NCBI RefSeq assembly: GCF_000277405.1 | Contig: NC_017741.1 | Coordinates: 372,001-436,000, forward strand | Direction: 5' to 3' | DNA length: 64,000 bases | Source: Helicobacter pylori Shi112 | GTDB lineage: Bacteria > Campylobacterota > Campylobacteria > Campylobacterales > Helicobacteraceae | Part shown: in pieces, positions 9,032 to 20,540 of the stretch | Position numbering within the stretch: position 1 is the first letter of the stretch | Layout of the letters: every line of letters starts with the position of its first letter | Notes under the pieces: model-generated | Told to the model about the DNA's origin: nothing | The model's input: the letters and a program-made list of their open reading frames with translations, nothing else | Database searches by the model: none | Program-made: the position numbers and the translations under genes

Positions 9032-10657
9032 TTAATCTTTAGCAGAAATTTTGGTTTTTATCTCTATGCCTAAAAGTTTGAAAGCGTTGCTCAAACTCAA
9101 GCTCACCATTAAACAAATCTTTAAAAGCTCTTTAGCTTTAGGGGTGTCTAAAATCTTGCCAGCGTTATAGAAGCGGTGGAATTCTGAGGCGAGGGTTTTT
9201 GCGTATTCGCACATTTTTTGCAAGCCGTATTCTTCAAAAGAAGATTCAATGATTTTGGGCAAGCTTAAAGCGCTAAAAAGCAGGTATTTTTCTTCAGCGT
9301 TCAAATTGGTTAAAGGGGTTTGTAAAATTTCTTCTTTAGAAAAGGGCGATTTTTCTAGCATGGTGTGGATGCGCGAATTAGCGTAATGGATATAGTAAAT
9401 AGGGTTTGAGCTGTCTTGTTTTTTTAAAGTATTGACATCAAACTCTAAATGCGTGTCAAGCCGTTTGCTTAAAAAAATAAACCTTAAGGCGTCTTTACCC
9501 ACATCATCAATCACATCTTTAATCAAAATGAAATTACCCGCTCTTTTACTCATCTTGTAAGGCTCGTTATCTTTGAGCAAGCGCACCATTTGAGCGAGCA
9601 AGACTTCAAGCTTGTTGGAATCATAGCCCAAAAACTCAAGGCTGGCTTTCACTCTAGCGATATAGCCGTGGTGGTCTGCCCCCCAAATGTTGATATATTT
9701 GGTGTAATTTTGCTTGAATTTTTCATCATGATAGACAATATCGCCCGCTAAATAAGTGTAGCTCTTATCTTCTTTAATGAGCACCCGATCGCTTTCATCC
9801 TGGTAGAGTGAAGATTTGAGCCAGATTTTAGAATCCTTTTCATAAAGGGCGTTCGCTTTTTCTAATCGTTCAAACACCGCATCTTTATGTTTAAAAATTT
9901 CTCTTTCGCTTGCATAAGAATCAAAATGAATGCCTAAAGCGTCTAAATTATCTTTAATTTCTAAAAGCATTAAATCTTTAGCATAGCCGCTTAAAACTTC
10001 AATAATAGTTTCTTCGTTTTCTTTAAAAAGGCTTGGCTCTAAATCGTTGTTCGCCTTTTTAGCGATTTCAATGATGTATTCGCCTTTGTAAAAGACTTCT
10101 GGGTAAGTTACGCTTTCTTTTAAAACATGCTCTCTGTAAGCGAGCCATACAGAAAGCCCTAACAAGCGGATTTGAGATCCCATGTCATTAACATAATATT
10201 CGCACAAAACTTCATGCCCTAAAAAGCGAGCGATTTTAGCCAAACTATCGCCAAACACCGCCCCTCTAGCATGCCCTATGTGTAAAGGCCCCGTGGGGTT
10301 AGCGCTCACAAATTCTAAAAAGATTTTTTGAGAACGCTCGCTTTTGGGCTGAGAGCCAAATTTTTCTTTTAATTCTAAAGCCTTTTGGGTGAAACGCTCT
10401 AAAAAATCTAAAGAAAGCGTGAAATTGATATAGCCTTTACAAGCCACTACGCTGTCAAAAAGCCCTTGAGTTTTTTCATGCGTGCTGATCTTAAGGGCTA
10501 ATTCTTCAGCGATAACTAAGGGCGATTTTTTAAAAACTTTGGCGAGATTGAAAGCAATGGGCGTAGCGTAATGCCCATGCTCTCTGTCTTTAGGGTATTC
10601 AATAATGACTTCTTCTTCTAAAATCTCTTCTAAAACGCCCTTAATGAGAGTGTGCAT
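9032..10657 (-). CDS. argS: Arginyl-tRNA synthetase
   Basis: 541 residues, class I aminoacyl-tRNA synthetase that charges tRNA-Arg. The HIGH motif is seen as GPLHIGHARGA and the KMSK motif as YKMSKRAGN, followed by the C-terminal anticodon-binding DALR-type region. The start ATG lies 2 bases after the tatA stop, so argS is the last gene of an HP0322-gmk-tatA-argS run. Corresponds to HP0319. Confidence 0.96.
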   Translation of the reverse strand: MHTLIKGVLEEILEEEVIIEYPKDREHGHYATPIAFNLAKVFKKSPLVIAEELALKISTHEKTQGLFDSVVACKGYINFTLSLDFLERFTQKALELKEKFGSQPKSERSQKIFLEFVSANPTGPLHIGHARGAVFGDSLAKIARFLGHEVLCEYYVNDMGSQIRLLGLSVWLAYREHVLKESVTYPEVFYKGEYIIEIAKKANNDLEPSLFKENEETIIEVLSGYAKDLMLLEIKDNLDALGIHFDSYASEREIFKHKDAVFERLEKANALYEKDSKIWLKSSLYQDESDRVLIKEDKSYTYLAGDIVYHDEKFKQNYTKYINIWGADHHGYIARVKASLEFLGYDSNKLEVLLAQMVRLLKDNEPYKMSKRAGNFILIKDVIDDVGKDALRFIFLSKRLDTHLEFDVNTLKKQDSSNPIYYIHYANSRIHTMLEKSPFSKEEILQTPLTNLNAEEKYLLFSALSLPKIIESSFEEYGLQKMCEYAKTLASEFHRFYNAGKILDTPKAKELLKICLMVSLSLSNAFKLLGIEIKTKISAKD

Positions 10658-10659
10658 GT

Positions 10660-10899
10660 TTAACTTTCTTGTTTGCTTTTAATCTCGCTAGTTTCATGCA
10701 CTTTGGTTTGTGCTGCTTGAGCGTCTAGGGTTTTTGGCTCGTTTTTAGCCTCTTCTTCATCGTCTTTCACGGCTTTTTTGAAATTTTTAATCCCGCTGCC
10801 TAAACCCTTAGCCAACTCTGGGATCTTTTTAGCCCCAAATAACAACACAATCACTAATAAAACAATGACCCAATGCCATATGCTTGTGAATCCACCCAT
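10660..10899 (-). CDS. tatA: Twin-arginine translocase subunit TatA
   Basis: 79 residues: a short N-terminal tail ([10 protein letters not shown]), one transmembrane helix (about 8-24), the [14 protein letters not shown] hinge and amphipathic helix typical of TatA, and an acidic tail. TatA forms the variable pore of the Tat system, which exports folded proteins through the inner membrane. tatB and tatC are not nearby. AAGGAG precedes the ATG. Corresponds to HP0320. Confidence 0.93.
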   Translation of the reverse strand: MGGFTSIWHWVIVLLVIVLLFGAKKIPELAKGLGSGIKNFKKAVKDDEEEAKNEPKTLDAQAAQTKVHETSEIKSKQES

Positions 10900-10968
10900 A
10901 TTTTACTCCTTAAACTATTGGTTGGTTTTCCTTGAATTATAGCTTTTTTAAAAAATAATTGATAGGTT

Positions 10969-11589
10969 TTATAAGGATTCGTTTTTCCAAGCCTTGCATA
11001 TTTTTTCAAAATTAAACGCTTTTAAGCGATGGACTAAAGTTTTTGCGATGCTTAAGATGATTTCTTTGGATTTTTCCAAATCTTCATTGATGATGAGGTA
11101 ATCAAAGCTCTCCAAGCACTGCATTTCCTTATAAGCGTTGATCAAGCGTTTTTCTATCGTCTCTTTAGAATCCGTCCCCCTTAAAAGCAAGCGCTCTTTT
11201 AAAATCTCTTGGTTTTTGGTGCTAATAAACACAGAGCATGCGTTGGGGTAATGCCTTTTAAGGATCTCATGCCCTTGCACATCAATATCAAAAATGACGA
11301 TTTTACCTTCTTTTAAGGCTTTTTCTACAGGGATTTTAGAAGTGCCATAATAGTGGTTATGCACGATCGCCCATTCTAAAAATTGCCCTTTTTCTATGCC
11401 TTGTTTGAATTCTTCTTCGCTGACAAAATTGTAATGCAAGCCATCAACTTCGCCCTCTCTGGGCTTTCGTGTGGTGGTGGAAAGGGAAAAATGGGTTTTT
11501 GGGATTTTTTCTTGCAAATACTTTGTAAGGGTGCTTTTACCCGCTCCGCTAGGGCCTGAAAGGATGAGTAAATTAAAATCATTATGCAT
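10969..11589 (-). CDS. gmk: Guanylate kinase
   Basis: 206 residues; converts GMP to GDP. P-loop LSGPSGAGKSTL near residues 9-20, the GMP-binding STTTRKPREGE and GLHYNFVS, and FDIDVQGHEIL are all in place. The start overlaps the end of the poly-E-rich gene by 8 bases, indicating translational coupling. Corresponds to HP0321. Confidence 0.95.
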   Translation of the reverse strand: MHNDFNLLILSGPSGAGKSTLTKYLQEKIPKTHFSLSTTTRKPREGEVDGLHYNFVSEEEFKQGIEKGQFLEWAIVHNHYYGTSKIPVEKALKEGKIVIFDIDVQGHEILKRHYPNACSVFISTKNQEILKERLLLRGTDSKETIEKRLINAYKEMQCLESFDYLIINEDLEKSKEIILSIAKTLVHRLKAFNFEKICKAWKNESL

Positions 11590-13258
11590 CAGGTTTTTTA
11601 TCCTCTAAAGTGATTTTAATGCTTAAGGTTTTGTTTTCTAAAAGGTTTTTCAAGGACTCTTGATTGAGACTTTTTAATAAATCTTGCAAATTCAAGCGCA
11701 ATTCTAGGGGGTTGGAAGTTTTATCGCTTCCTTCTTTTTCTTGCGGGGTTTTGATAACGCTCTCTTTAGGGGTTTCTGTGTCATTCTCATTATTAGAAGT
11801 TTTTGCAACGCTCTCACTCAAAAAGGGCAATGCTTCCCCCATCGCTTGAGCCATCACCGGCTCAGGAATGTCTTCAATGCTTTCGTAATGGTCTTCTTGG
11901 GTTTCTAATTCTTGGGTTTCTTTTTGCGGTGTTTCTGTGCTTTCTTGTGGGGTTTCTAACTCTTGTTTTTCTTCTTGCGGGGTTTCTAACTCTTGTTTTT
12001 CTGTTTCTTGTGGAGTTTCTGCGTTTTCTTGTGGGGTTTCTAACTCTTGCGGTGTTTCTAATTCTTGCGGTGTTTCTAATTCTTGCGGTGTTTCTAATTC
12101 TTGCGGTGTTTCTTGTGGGGTTTCCGTATTTTCTTGCGGTGTTTCTTGTGGGGTTTCTGCGTTTTCTTGGGCTTCTTCTTTAGGGGTTTCTAACTCTTGT
12201 TTTTCTGTTTCTTGTGGGGTTTCCGTATTTTCTTGCGGTGTTTCTTGTGGGGTTTCTGCACTTTCTTGGGCTTCTTTTTTATCCTCTTGGCTGTTAGAGT
12301 TTTCTTGGATTTCTTTGACTAATTCTTGCATGGCCTCTAATTCTTGCGCGCTTGGGGAATCTTGCGTTTTTTCTTGTTTTTCCTCTTTAATTTCTTGCGT
12401 TTCTTCTTTGATTGGCTCTTGTTCTTTGGCTTGCTCTTGCGTTTCTTCTTTGATTGACTCTTGTTCTTTGGCTTGCTCTTGCGTTTCTTCTTTGATTGAC
12501 TCTTGTTCTTTGGCTTGCTCTTGTGTTTCTTCTTTAGGGATTTCTAATTCTTCTTGCGTTTCCAACTCTTTAGAAACTTCTTTATCTTTGAGAGTTTCAC
12601 CCTCTTGTATTTCATCATCTTTAGGTTTTTCTTCTTCTTGGGGAGTTTCTTTAACCTCTTCTTTTTCTTCTTCTTGGGGAGTTTCTTTAACCTCTTCTTT
12701 TTCTTCTTCTTGGGGAGTTTCTTTAACCTCTTCTTTAACTTCTTCTTTTTCTTCTTGTGCGTTTAAAGTGGGGAGCAGTTGCTCTTCATTGTTAGGCTCT
12801 TCTTGCACTAGGGCTTTTAAATCGCCTAAATTTTCTAATTCGTCCCAATTGGTTTCTAAAACTTCTTGAGTTGGGTCTAAATTCTGGCTAGGCTCTAGCT
12901 CGCTCATGTTAGAACCAAGCTTTTTTTGAAGGATTTTTAAAATCTCAGTGGGTAAAAAAGGTTTTTTGATTTTCATCTCAAAGCCCTCTAAGAAGGGTTG
13001 CGCTTCATGGCCCTTTTTATACATGCACACGCTGTTTTTATTTTGAGAGATGATCTCTTTTAATTCTAGCCAATCCACTTGGTCTAGTTTTTCCAAACAT
13101 TCATCATCGGCTATCAAAATCCATTCTGGATCTTCTTTAAGGCGTGTGGATAGCTCTTGATAGCGGTTAAAATCTTCCATAGACAATTCTAATTTCTTAG
13201 AAACACTCTCAAGCAGCTTTGTGATCATGGGGTTTTGGTTGAATAGAATCATTTTCAT
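11582..13258 (-). CDS. Poly-E-rich repeat protein (HP0322-like)
   Basis: 558 residues. The first 100 or so form a normal globular domain (MILFNQNPMITKLLESVSK and on), reminiscent of a receiver-like fold but without an obvious phosphorylatable Asp. From about 150 to 460 the chain is almost only E, Q, K, T and P in short repeats: three ETPQEEEKEEVK units, three near-identical 14-residue TQEQAKEQESIKEE units, and many ETPQE/LETPQ units. The last 60 residues regain ordinary composition and end in an amphipathic helix. The protein is certainly disordered and acidic in the middle; it has been called the poly-E-rich protein, and I recall reports connecting it with flagella, which I do not rely on. 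First gene of the gmk-tatA-argS run; AAGGAG precedes the ATG. Confidence 0.88.
   Translation of the reverse strand: MKMILFNQNPMITKLLESVSKKLELSMEDFNRYQELSTRLKEDPEWILIADDECLEKLDQVDWLELKEIISQNKNSVCMYKKGHEAQPFLEGFEMKIKKPFLPTEILKILQKKLGSNMSELEPSQNLDPTQEVLETNWDELENLGDLKALVQEEPNNEEQLLPTLNAQEEKEEVKEEVKETPQEEEKEEVKETPQEEEKEEVKETPQEEEKPKDDEIQEGETLKDKEVSKELETQEELEIPKEETQEQAKEQESIKEETQEQAKEQESIKEETQEQAKEQEPIKEETQEIKEEKQEKTQDSPSAQELEAMQELVKEIQENSNSQEDKKEAQESAETPQETPQENTETPQETEKQELETPKEEAQENAETPQETPQENTETPQETPQELETPQELETPQELETPQELETPQENAETPQETEKQELETPQEEKQELETPQESTETPQKETQELETQEDHYESIEDIPEPVMAQAMGEALPFLSESVAKTSNNENDTETPKESVIKTPQEKEGSDKTSNPLELRLNLQDLLKSLNQESLKNLLENKTLSIKITLEDKKPDA
12390..12530. repeat. 42-base tandem repeat in the poly-E-rich gene
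   Basis: Three near-identical 42-base units encode TQEQAKEQE-S/P-IKEE. Each keeps the frame, so copy number can vary by slippage without breaking the gene. Confidence 0.75.
12640..12745. repeat. 36-base tandem repeat in the poly-E-rich gene
   Basis: Three nearly perfect 36-base units encode ETPQEEEKEEVK. With a unit divisible by three, length changes stay in frame. Confidence 0.7.
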
Positions 13259-13333
13259 TTTAGGGACTCCTTATTTGATAAGAAACGCTTCTTTAAGCCT
13301 ATCAATTTTTATCGCTTTTTTTAAATCTTTTAT

Positions 13334-13339
13334 TATAAT
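13334..13339 (+). promoter_or_regulatory. -10 box for nucT
   Basis: TATAAT about 60 bases upstream of the nucT ATG. The surrounding ATTATAAT is self-complementary, so the opposite strand also offers TATAAT (13332-13337) for the divergent poly-E-rich gene. Confidence 0.5.
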
Positions 13340-13399
13340 CAAAAATCCACTTGGTTGGTTGTTTTTATCATGAGTGTAATTTAAAATAAGGATCATTTG

Positions 13400-13942
13400 A
13401 TGTTAAACAAATTTAAAAAAATCGTTGGCGCGGGTGTGTTAGTGGGCTGTTTAGGGGTTTTGCAAGCTAAAAACAGCTTATTTGTCTTACCTTATGAGCA
13501 AAAAGACGCTCTCAATTCTTTAGTTTCTGGCATTAGTAGCGCCAGAGAGAGCGTGAAAATCGCTATCTATAGTTTCACGCACAGAGATATTGCAAGAGCG
13601 ATTAAAAGCGTAGCGAGTAGGGGGATTAAGGTACAAATCATTTATGATTATGAAAGCAATCATAATAACAAGCAATCCACTATCGGCTATCTGGACAAAT
13701 ACCCTAACACGAAAGTGTGCTTATTAAAAGGGCTTAAGGCTAAAAACGGGAATTATTACGGCATCATGCACCAAAAAGTAGCGATCATTGATGATAAGAT
13801 CGTGTTTTTAGGATCAGCGAATTGGAGCAAAAACGCTTTTGAAAATAATTACGAAGTGCTTTTAAAAACCGATGACACAGAAACAATCCTCAAAGCCAAG
13901 AGTTACTACCAAAAAATGTTAGGAAGTTGCGTTGGGTTTTAA
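13400..13942 (+). CDS. nucT: Phospholipase D-family nuclease NucT
   Basis: About 180 residues. N-terminal signal or anchor (FKKIVGAGVLVGCLGVLQA) followed by one PLD domain whose HKD motif is HQKVAIIDDKIVFLGSANWS. Proteins with one HKD act as dimers; H. pylori NucT is a surface or periplasmic nuclease connected with DNA degradation, transformation and purine salvage. ATG at 13400 is seven bases from AAGGA and is preferred to the adjacent TTG at 13397. Its stop faces the outer membrane protein gene 8 bases away. Corresponds to HP0323. Confidence 0.9.
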   Translation: MLNKFKKIVGAGVLVGCLGVLQAKNSLFVLPYEQKDALNSLVSGISSARESVKIAIYSFTHRDIARAIKSVASRGIKVQIIYDYESNHNNKQSTIGYLDKYPNTKVCLLKGLKAKNGNYYGIMHQKVAIIDDKIVFLGSANWSKNAFENNYEVLLKTDDTETILKAKSYYQKMLGSCVGF

Positions 13943-13949
13943 AAGCCCT

Positions 13950-14687
13950 TTAGAAGTGGTAATTATACCCCACATAAAAGGCAAAGACCCTACGCATTTG
14001 AACCTTGAGTGCATCAGTGGTGTAATATTTGTTATTAATGGTGGGGAATTTAAAACCGATTTCAAATTCATGTTCATCTACAAATAAAGCCTTGAGACCA
14101 AAGTTAAAGAGGAATTGAAAAGAGGTGTTATCAACCGCCCTGCTGTTAGTGATGCCTAATAATTCCTTCCCTTTACTGCCAATATACCAGCTATTCCCCG
14201 CAATCGCAATCCCCCCAAAAACGCCAATATCCACGCCAATATCATCTTGATAGAAACTCCCTTGGAAGAAATTCCACACCGCATCCACGCCCACGCCATA
14301 AGTGATCATGTTATTGCCGCCATAATAGCCTTTAGGGTATCTCATGCCATAGCCTTGCCAATCTAAAAAAGCAAAATAACGCAAGCCCAATATTTTATCC
14401 GGATGGAAAAAGTGGTTATAGCCCATGACTAATCCAATCCCATTAGATCCCATGTTGGTGAGTTTTTTAACGCTATTAACGCTAGTTATGATATTGGTGT
14501 AACCGGTTTGATAGTTAGTAATTTCTCTAACTTCATGGATATTAGTCATTAAATTGATAGACCCTGTTTGGTAATTGACTCCCATATACAAATTTTTCGT
14601 CCAAGAAGGTGCAGCGCTTTCTTCTTTAGCTATTAAGGCGTGTGCCAGCAAGCTTGCGCCAACCAACATTTTTAACAAGGTTCTCAA
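13950..14687 (-). CDS. Outer membrane beta-barrel protein (HP0324-like, Hor-type)
   Basis: About 245 residues with a cleavable signal (RTLLKMLVGASLLAHALIA) and the C-terminal aromatic end FYVGYNYHF that marks H. pylori outer membrane proteins. The repeated phrase NYQTG occurs twice near the N-terminus of the mature part. I prefer the TTG at 14687, which has AGGAG seven bases upstream and gives a tidy signal peptide; an ATG at 14714 would add 9 residues but lacks a ribosome site. Ligand or function is unknown; probably the small Hor family. Confidence 0.85.
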   Translation of the reverse strand: MRTLLKMLVGASLLAHALIAKEESAAPSWTKNLYMGVNYQTGSINLMTNIHEVREITNYQTGYTNIITSVNSVKKLTNMGSNGIGLVMGYNHFFHPDKILGLRYFAFLDWQGYGMRYPKGYYGGNNMITYGVGVDAVWNFFQGSFYQDDIGVDIGVFGGIAIAGNSWYIGSKGKELLGITNSRAVDNTSFQFLFNFGLKALFVDEHEFEIGFKFPTINNKYYTTDALKVQMRRVFAFYVGYNYHF

Positions 14688-14776
14688 TTTTATCTCCTGC
14701 AAGTTAAGTTTCATTATAAAGATCTAAATTTTACAACAACTTACTCAAAATTAAGCATTTATTCTTTATAAGAGAG

Positions 14777-14782
14777 TATAAT
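14777..14782 (+). promoter_or_regulatory. -10 box for flgH-pseF-pseG-pseH
   Basis: TATAAT preceded by AGAGAG, 35 bases before the flgH ATG. It looks like a housekeeping promoter; no sigma-54 or sigma-28 element is evident here. Confidence 0.5.
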
Positions 14783-14816
14783 TCAAGGCTTAAAATAACT
14801 CAAATAAGGCTAATGG

Positions 14817-15530
14817 ATGAAAAAAGCGCTTTATTTAGGGGCTGTTGCGTTTAGCGTTGCATTCAGCATGGCATCAGCCAATGAGCCAAAAATTGATTTT
14901 AACCCTCCTAATTATGTAGAAGAAACCCCCTCTAAAGAATTTATCCCTGAATTGAACAAGTTGGGGAGTTTGTTTGGGCAGGGAGAGCGCCCTTTATTTG
15001 CGGACAGGAGAGCGATGAAGCCTAACGATTTGATCACAATCATTGTTTCTGAAAAAGCGAGCGCGAATTATTCCAGCTCTAAAGATTATAAAAGCGCTTC
15101 AGGGGGTAATTCCACGCCCCCAAGACTCACTTATAACGGGCTAGATGAAAGAAAGAAACAAGAAGCGCAGTATTTAGACGATAAGAATAATTACAATTTC
15201 ACCAAATCCAGCAATAACACGAATTTTAAAGGCGGTGGCTCGCAAAAAAAGAGCGAAGATTTAGAGATTGTGTTGAGCGCTCGAATCATTAAAGTGCTAG
15301 AAAACGGGAATTATTTCATCTATGGGAATAAGGAAGTGCTAGTGGATGGGGAAAAGCAAATCCTTAAGGTGAGTGGGGTGATTCGCCCTTATGATATTGA
15401 AAGGAACAATACCATCCAATCCAAGTTTTTAGCCGACGCTAAGATTGAATACACGAATTTAGGGCATTTGAGCGATTCCAATAAAAAGAAATTCGCTGCT
15501 GATGCGATGGAAACCCAAATGCCTTATTAA
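14817..15530 (+). CDS. flgH: Flagellar L-ring protein FlgH
   Basis: 237 residues. Signal peptide to about residue 21 (AFSMASA), then the FlgH domain with LFADRRAMKPNDLITIIVSE and the conserved GVIRPYDI...N..I toward the end. FlgH builds the outer membrane ring of the flagellar basal body. The protein contains no cysteine at all, so it cannot be a lipoprotein as FlgH is in E. coli. It is followed after 17 bases by pseF, so ring and flagellin glycosylation genes share a transcript. Corresponds to HP0325. Confidence 0.93.
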   Translation: MKKALYLGAVAFSVAFSMASANEPKIDFNPPNYVEETPSKEFIPELNKLGSLFGQGERPLFADRRAMKPNDLITIIVSEKASANYSSSKDYKSASGGNSTPPRLTYNGLDERKKQEAQYLDDKNNYNFTKSSNNTNFKGGGSQKKSEDLEIVLSARIIKVLENGNYFIYGNKEVLVDGEKQILKVSGVIRPYDIERNNTIQSKFLADAKIEYTNLGHLSDSNKKKFAADAMETQMPY

Positions 15531-15547
15531 AAAGAGCAAAGCCTAGC

Positions 15548-16221
15548 ATGAGAGCGATCGCTATTGTTTTAGCCAGAAGTTCCAGTAAAAGGATCAAGAA
15601 TAAAAATATCATTGATTTTTTCAATAAACCCATGCTCGCTTACCCTATTGAAGCGGCGCTAAATTCCAAGCTCTTTGAAAAGGTGTTTATCTCTAGCGAT
15701 AGCATGGAGTATGTTCATTTAGCTAAAAATTATGGGGCGAGTTTTTTGAATTTGCGCCCTAAAGTTTTAGCGGACGATAGAGCCACGACTTTAGAGGTGA
15801 TGGCCTATCACATGAAAGAATTAGAGTTAAAAGATGAAGATATTGCGTGTTGTTTGTATGGCACTTCAGCGCTTTTACAAGAAAAGCATTTAAAAAACGC
15901 TTTTGAGATTTTAAAAGGAAATACGGATTATGTTTTCACATGCTCTCCATTCAGCGCTTCGCCCTATCGTTCTTTTAGCCTTGAAAACGGCGTTCAAATG
16001 GCTTTTAAAGAGCATTTAAACACGCGCACGCAAGATTTAAAAACGCTCTATCATGACGCAGGATTGCTTTATATGGGGAAGGCTCAAGCCTTTAAAGAAA
16101 TGCGGCCTATTTTTAGTCAAAATTCTATCGCTTTAGAATTATCGCCCTTAGAAGTCCAAGATATTGACACTTTAGAAGATTTAGAATTAGCCAAGCTCAA
16201 ATACAGCCGTTTGAAAAACGC

Positions 16222-16231
<10 letters not shown>
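15548..16231 (+). CDS. pseF: CMP-pseudaminic acid synthetase
   Basis: 227 residues, cytidylyltransferase fold with the N-terminal IVLARSSSKRIKNKN signature and ISSDS near residue 55. It activates pseudaminic acid with CTP before transfer to flagellin. The 3' end overlaps pseG by 10 bases in another frame; the two are separate proteins here, whereas the 26695 annotation listed them as one locus (HP0326). Confidence 0.92.
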
Positions 16232-18500
<2,269 letters not shown>

Positions 18501-18504
<4 letters not shown>

Positions 18505-19283
18505 TTAGGGTTAAATCGTTTGGCGATGGTGGGTAATTCTAATTTGAAAGAGTTTTTTTGGATACGGCTCATGATGTTTTTCACTAAAATTTCATCATAG
18601 CCTAATTGGGTGAGCGTTTCTGCATCAATGGGCTTGTTTTGAAACAACGCTTCAATATCCTTCAATAAAGGATCGATCACGCTATAAGGATAGCCCAAAT
18701 CTTTTTCATCGCTTTGCCCCACAAATAAATCCGCGCTAGGGGGCTTATTTAAAATCTTTTTAGGGATATTCAAATGGCAAGCGAGTTCATAAACTTCGGT
18801 TTTAAATAATTCCCCAATCGGGTTAATCGCGCACGCCAAATCCCCAAATAAAGTGCCATAGCCTAGCATTCTTTCGCTTTTATTGCTCGTGCCAATGACT
18901 AAAGAATCGCTTTTTAAAGAATAATCGTATAAAAATGCCATGCGCAATCTTGCGCAAAAATTCCCCTTCCTGGTAAGGCTTGCGTCTTTAAAATGAGAAT
19001 CAAAGATGGCGTCATAGGGAGCGATAGAATATTCTGTATAAGGGATAGAAAATGTTTCGCACAAATCTAAAGCGTCTGTTTTACTCTCTGGCATAGAAAC
19101 CAAAGAGGGCATTAAAAGGGCATGAGCGTTTTTTTTAAAAACTTTTTGACACAGCACCCCAACGACCGCGCTATCCAGCCCCCCGCTCAGCCCATAAACG
19201 ACTTTTTTAAAGCCTCGTTTTTGCGCTTCTTTTTCTAAAAAATCGCATAAATAAGCGATGAGTTTTTGGTGATCTTTTTGCAT
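18501..19283 (-). CDS. nadE: NH3-dependent NAD synthetase
   Basis: 260 residues; only the synthetase domain is present, with PP-loop [10 protein letters not shown] at residues 31-40, so ammonia is the nitrogen donor. It makes NAD from nicotinate adenine dinucleotide. AAGG precedes the ATG; TATAAT on this strand at 19291-19296 is so close to the ATG that a very short leader is implied if it is used. Corresponds to HP0329. Confidence 0.93.
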
Positions 19284-19340
19284 GCCTTAAATTATAATAG
19301 AAAAAACGCATCGTTTAAGTGAAAAATTAGCTTTTCTTGC

Positions 19341-19346
19341 TATAAT
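19341..19346 (+). promoter_or_regulatory. Extended -10 box for tRNA-Arg
   Basis: TGC-TATAAT, an extended -10, 22 bases before the first base of the tRNA. Confidence 0.6.
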
Positions 19347-19367
19347 CATCGTTTCACTTCTTTAAAG

Positions 19368-19444
19368 GTGCTCGTAGCTCAGCTGAATAGAGCAACAGGT
19401 TGCGGTCCTGTAGGTCGGGGGTTTGAATCCCTCCGAGCACACCA
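19368..19444 (+). tRNA. tRNA-Arg, anticodon GCG
   Basis: All four stems fold with full pairing: acceptor 19368-19374 with 19434-19440, D stem 19377-19380 with 19390-19393, anticodon stem 19395-19399 with 19407-19411, T stem 19417-19421 with 19429-19433 (one G-U). The anticodon at 19402-19404 is GCG, which reads CGC and CGU. Discriminator A and CCA are encoded. The D loop has A where G19 is standard and the T loop has T where C56 is standard, a matched change. No gene reads through it: the frame that spans it is not ilvC's true start. Confidence 0.97.
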
Positions 19445-19529
19445 TTTTTTAATTCTGCATGTTTTTAAACATTATCGCTCCCATTATGGTAAAATAAATA
19501 CTTGCTTAAACACGCTAGGAGATTTGATT

Positions 19530-20522
19530 TTGGCATTACCCGTTTATTATGATAAAGACATTGATTTAGGCGTTATCCAATCCTTACAAGTGGGCATTAT
19601 CGGCTATGGCGCGCAAGGAGAAGCCCAAGCGCTCAATTTGAGGGACTCTAAAGTAAGAGTGCGTATTGGCTTGTATCAAGGGAGTTTGAGCGCTTCAAAA
19701 GCAAAAGCAGAGGGCTTTGAGGTGCTAGAAGTCAAGGAATTAGTCCAACAATCTGATGTGATCATGGCGCTACTTCCGGACGAATTGCATAAGGAAGTGT
19801 TAGAAAAAGAAGTGATCCCTTTTTTAAAAGAGGGGCAAATTGTGGGCTTTGCCCATGGCTTTAGCGTGCATTTCAATCAGGTTGTTCTCCCAAAAGGCGT
19901 GGGCGCAATTTTAGTCGCACCAAAAGGGCCTGGGAGCGCTTTAAGAGAAGAATACCTTAAAAATAGGGGCTTATACCATTTGATCGCTATAGAGCAAGAA
20001 AGCTCAAAAAATAACGCTAAAGCGGTGGCTTTAAGCTACGCCAAAGCGATGGGTGGGGGGAGAATGGGGGTTTTAGAAACGAGCTTTAAAGAAGAATGCG
20101 AGAGCGATTTATTCGGCGAACAAGCGGTTTTGTGCGGGGGGTTAGAAGCGATTGTGAGAACGGGGTTTGAAACTTTAATTAGGGCAGGATACCCTGAAGA
20201 ATTAGCCTATTTTGAGTGCGTGCATGAAGTGAAGTTAGTGGCGGATTTATTGCATTATAAGGGGGTAGAGGGCTTAAGGAAACACATTTCTAACACCGCT
20301 GAATTCGGGGCGATTAAAAATAGAGAGCCTATGGGAAATCTGCTAGAAAAACGCATGCAAAAAATCTTAAAAAAGATTCAAAACGGCTCATTCGCTAAGG
20401 ATTTTTTACTGGAAAAGAGTTTGAATTACCCCAGGTTAAACACAGAGAGGAAAGCCCTTAAAGAGACTAAAATAGAACAAATTGGGGAAATTTTACGCGC
20501 CCCATTCAATCATAAAAAATAA
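19530..20522 (+). CDS. ilvC: Ketol-acid reductoisomerase
   Basis: 330 residues, the second enzyme of valine and isoleucine synthesis. The N-terminal NADPH-binding site is [16 protein letters not shown]; the C-terminal knotted domain has [19 protein letters not shown] and ISNTAEFG with the Mg-binding acidic residues. The start is TTG at 19530 ([13 protein letters not shown]), eight bases after AGGAG. A longer frame upstream runs through the tRNA and is not coding. Followed by minD after 18 bases. Corresponds to HP0330. Confidence 0.94.
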   Translation: MALPVYYDKDIDLGVIQSLQVGIIGYGAQGEAQALNLRDSKVRVRIGLYQGSLSASKAKAEGFEVLEVKELVQQSDVIMALLPDELHKEVLEKEVIPFLKEGQIVGFAHGFSVHFNQVVLPKGVGAILVAPKGPGSALREEYLKNRGLYHLIAIEQESSKNNAKAVALSYAKAMGGGRMGVLETSFKEECESDLFGEQAVLCGGLEAIVRTGFETLIRAGYPEELAYFECVHEVKLVADLLHYKGVEGLRKHISNTAEFGAIKNREPMGNLLEKRMQKILKKIQNGSFAKDFLLEKSLNYPRLNTERKALKETKIEQIGEILRAPFNHKK

Positions 20523-20540
20523 ATCATTAAAAGGAATCAT

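Noticed and set aside
11937-12869. 310-codon open frame on the + strand, rich in Ser, Cys and Val
   Set aside because: It is the antisense of the E/T/Q/P-rich repeats in the poly-E-rich gene; the odd composition comes only from the repeat codons.
19368-20522. Longer ilvC with 54 extra N-terminal codons
   Set aside because: The extension reads through the tRNA-Arg gene; ilvC has a good AGGAG and TTG start at 19530.
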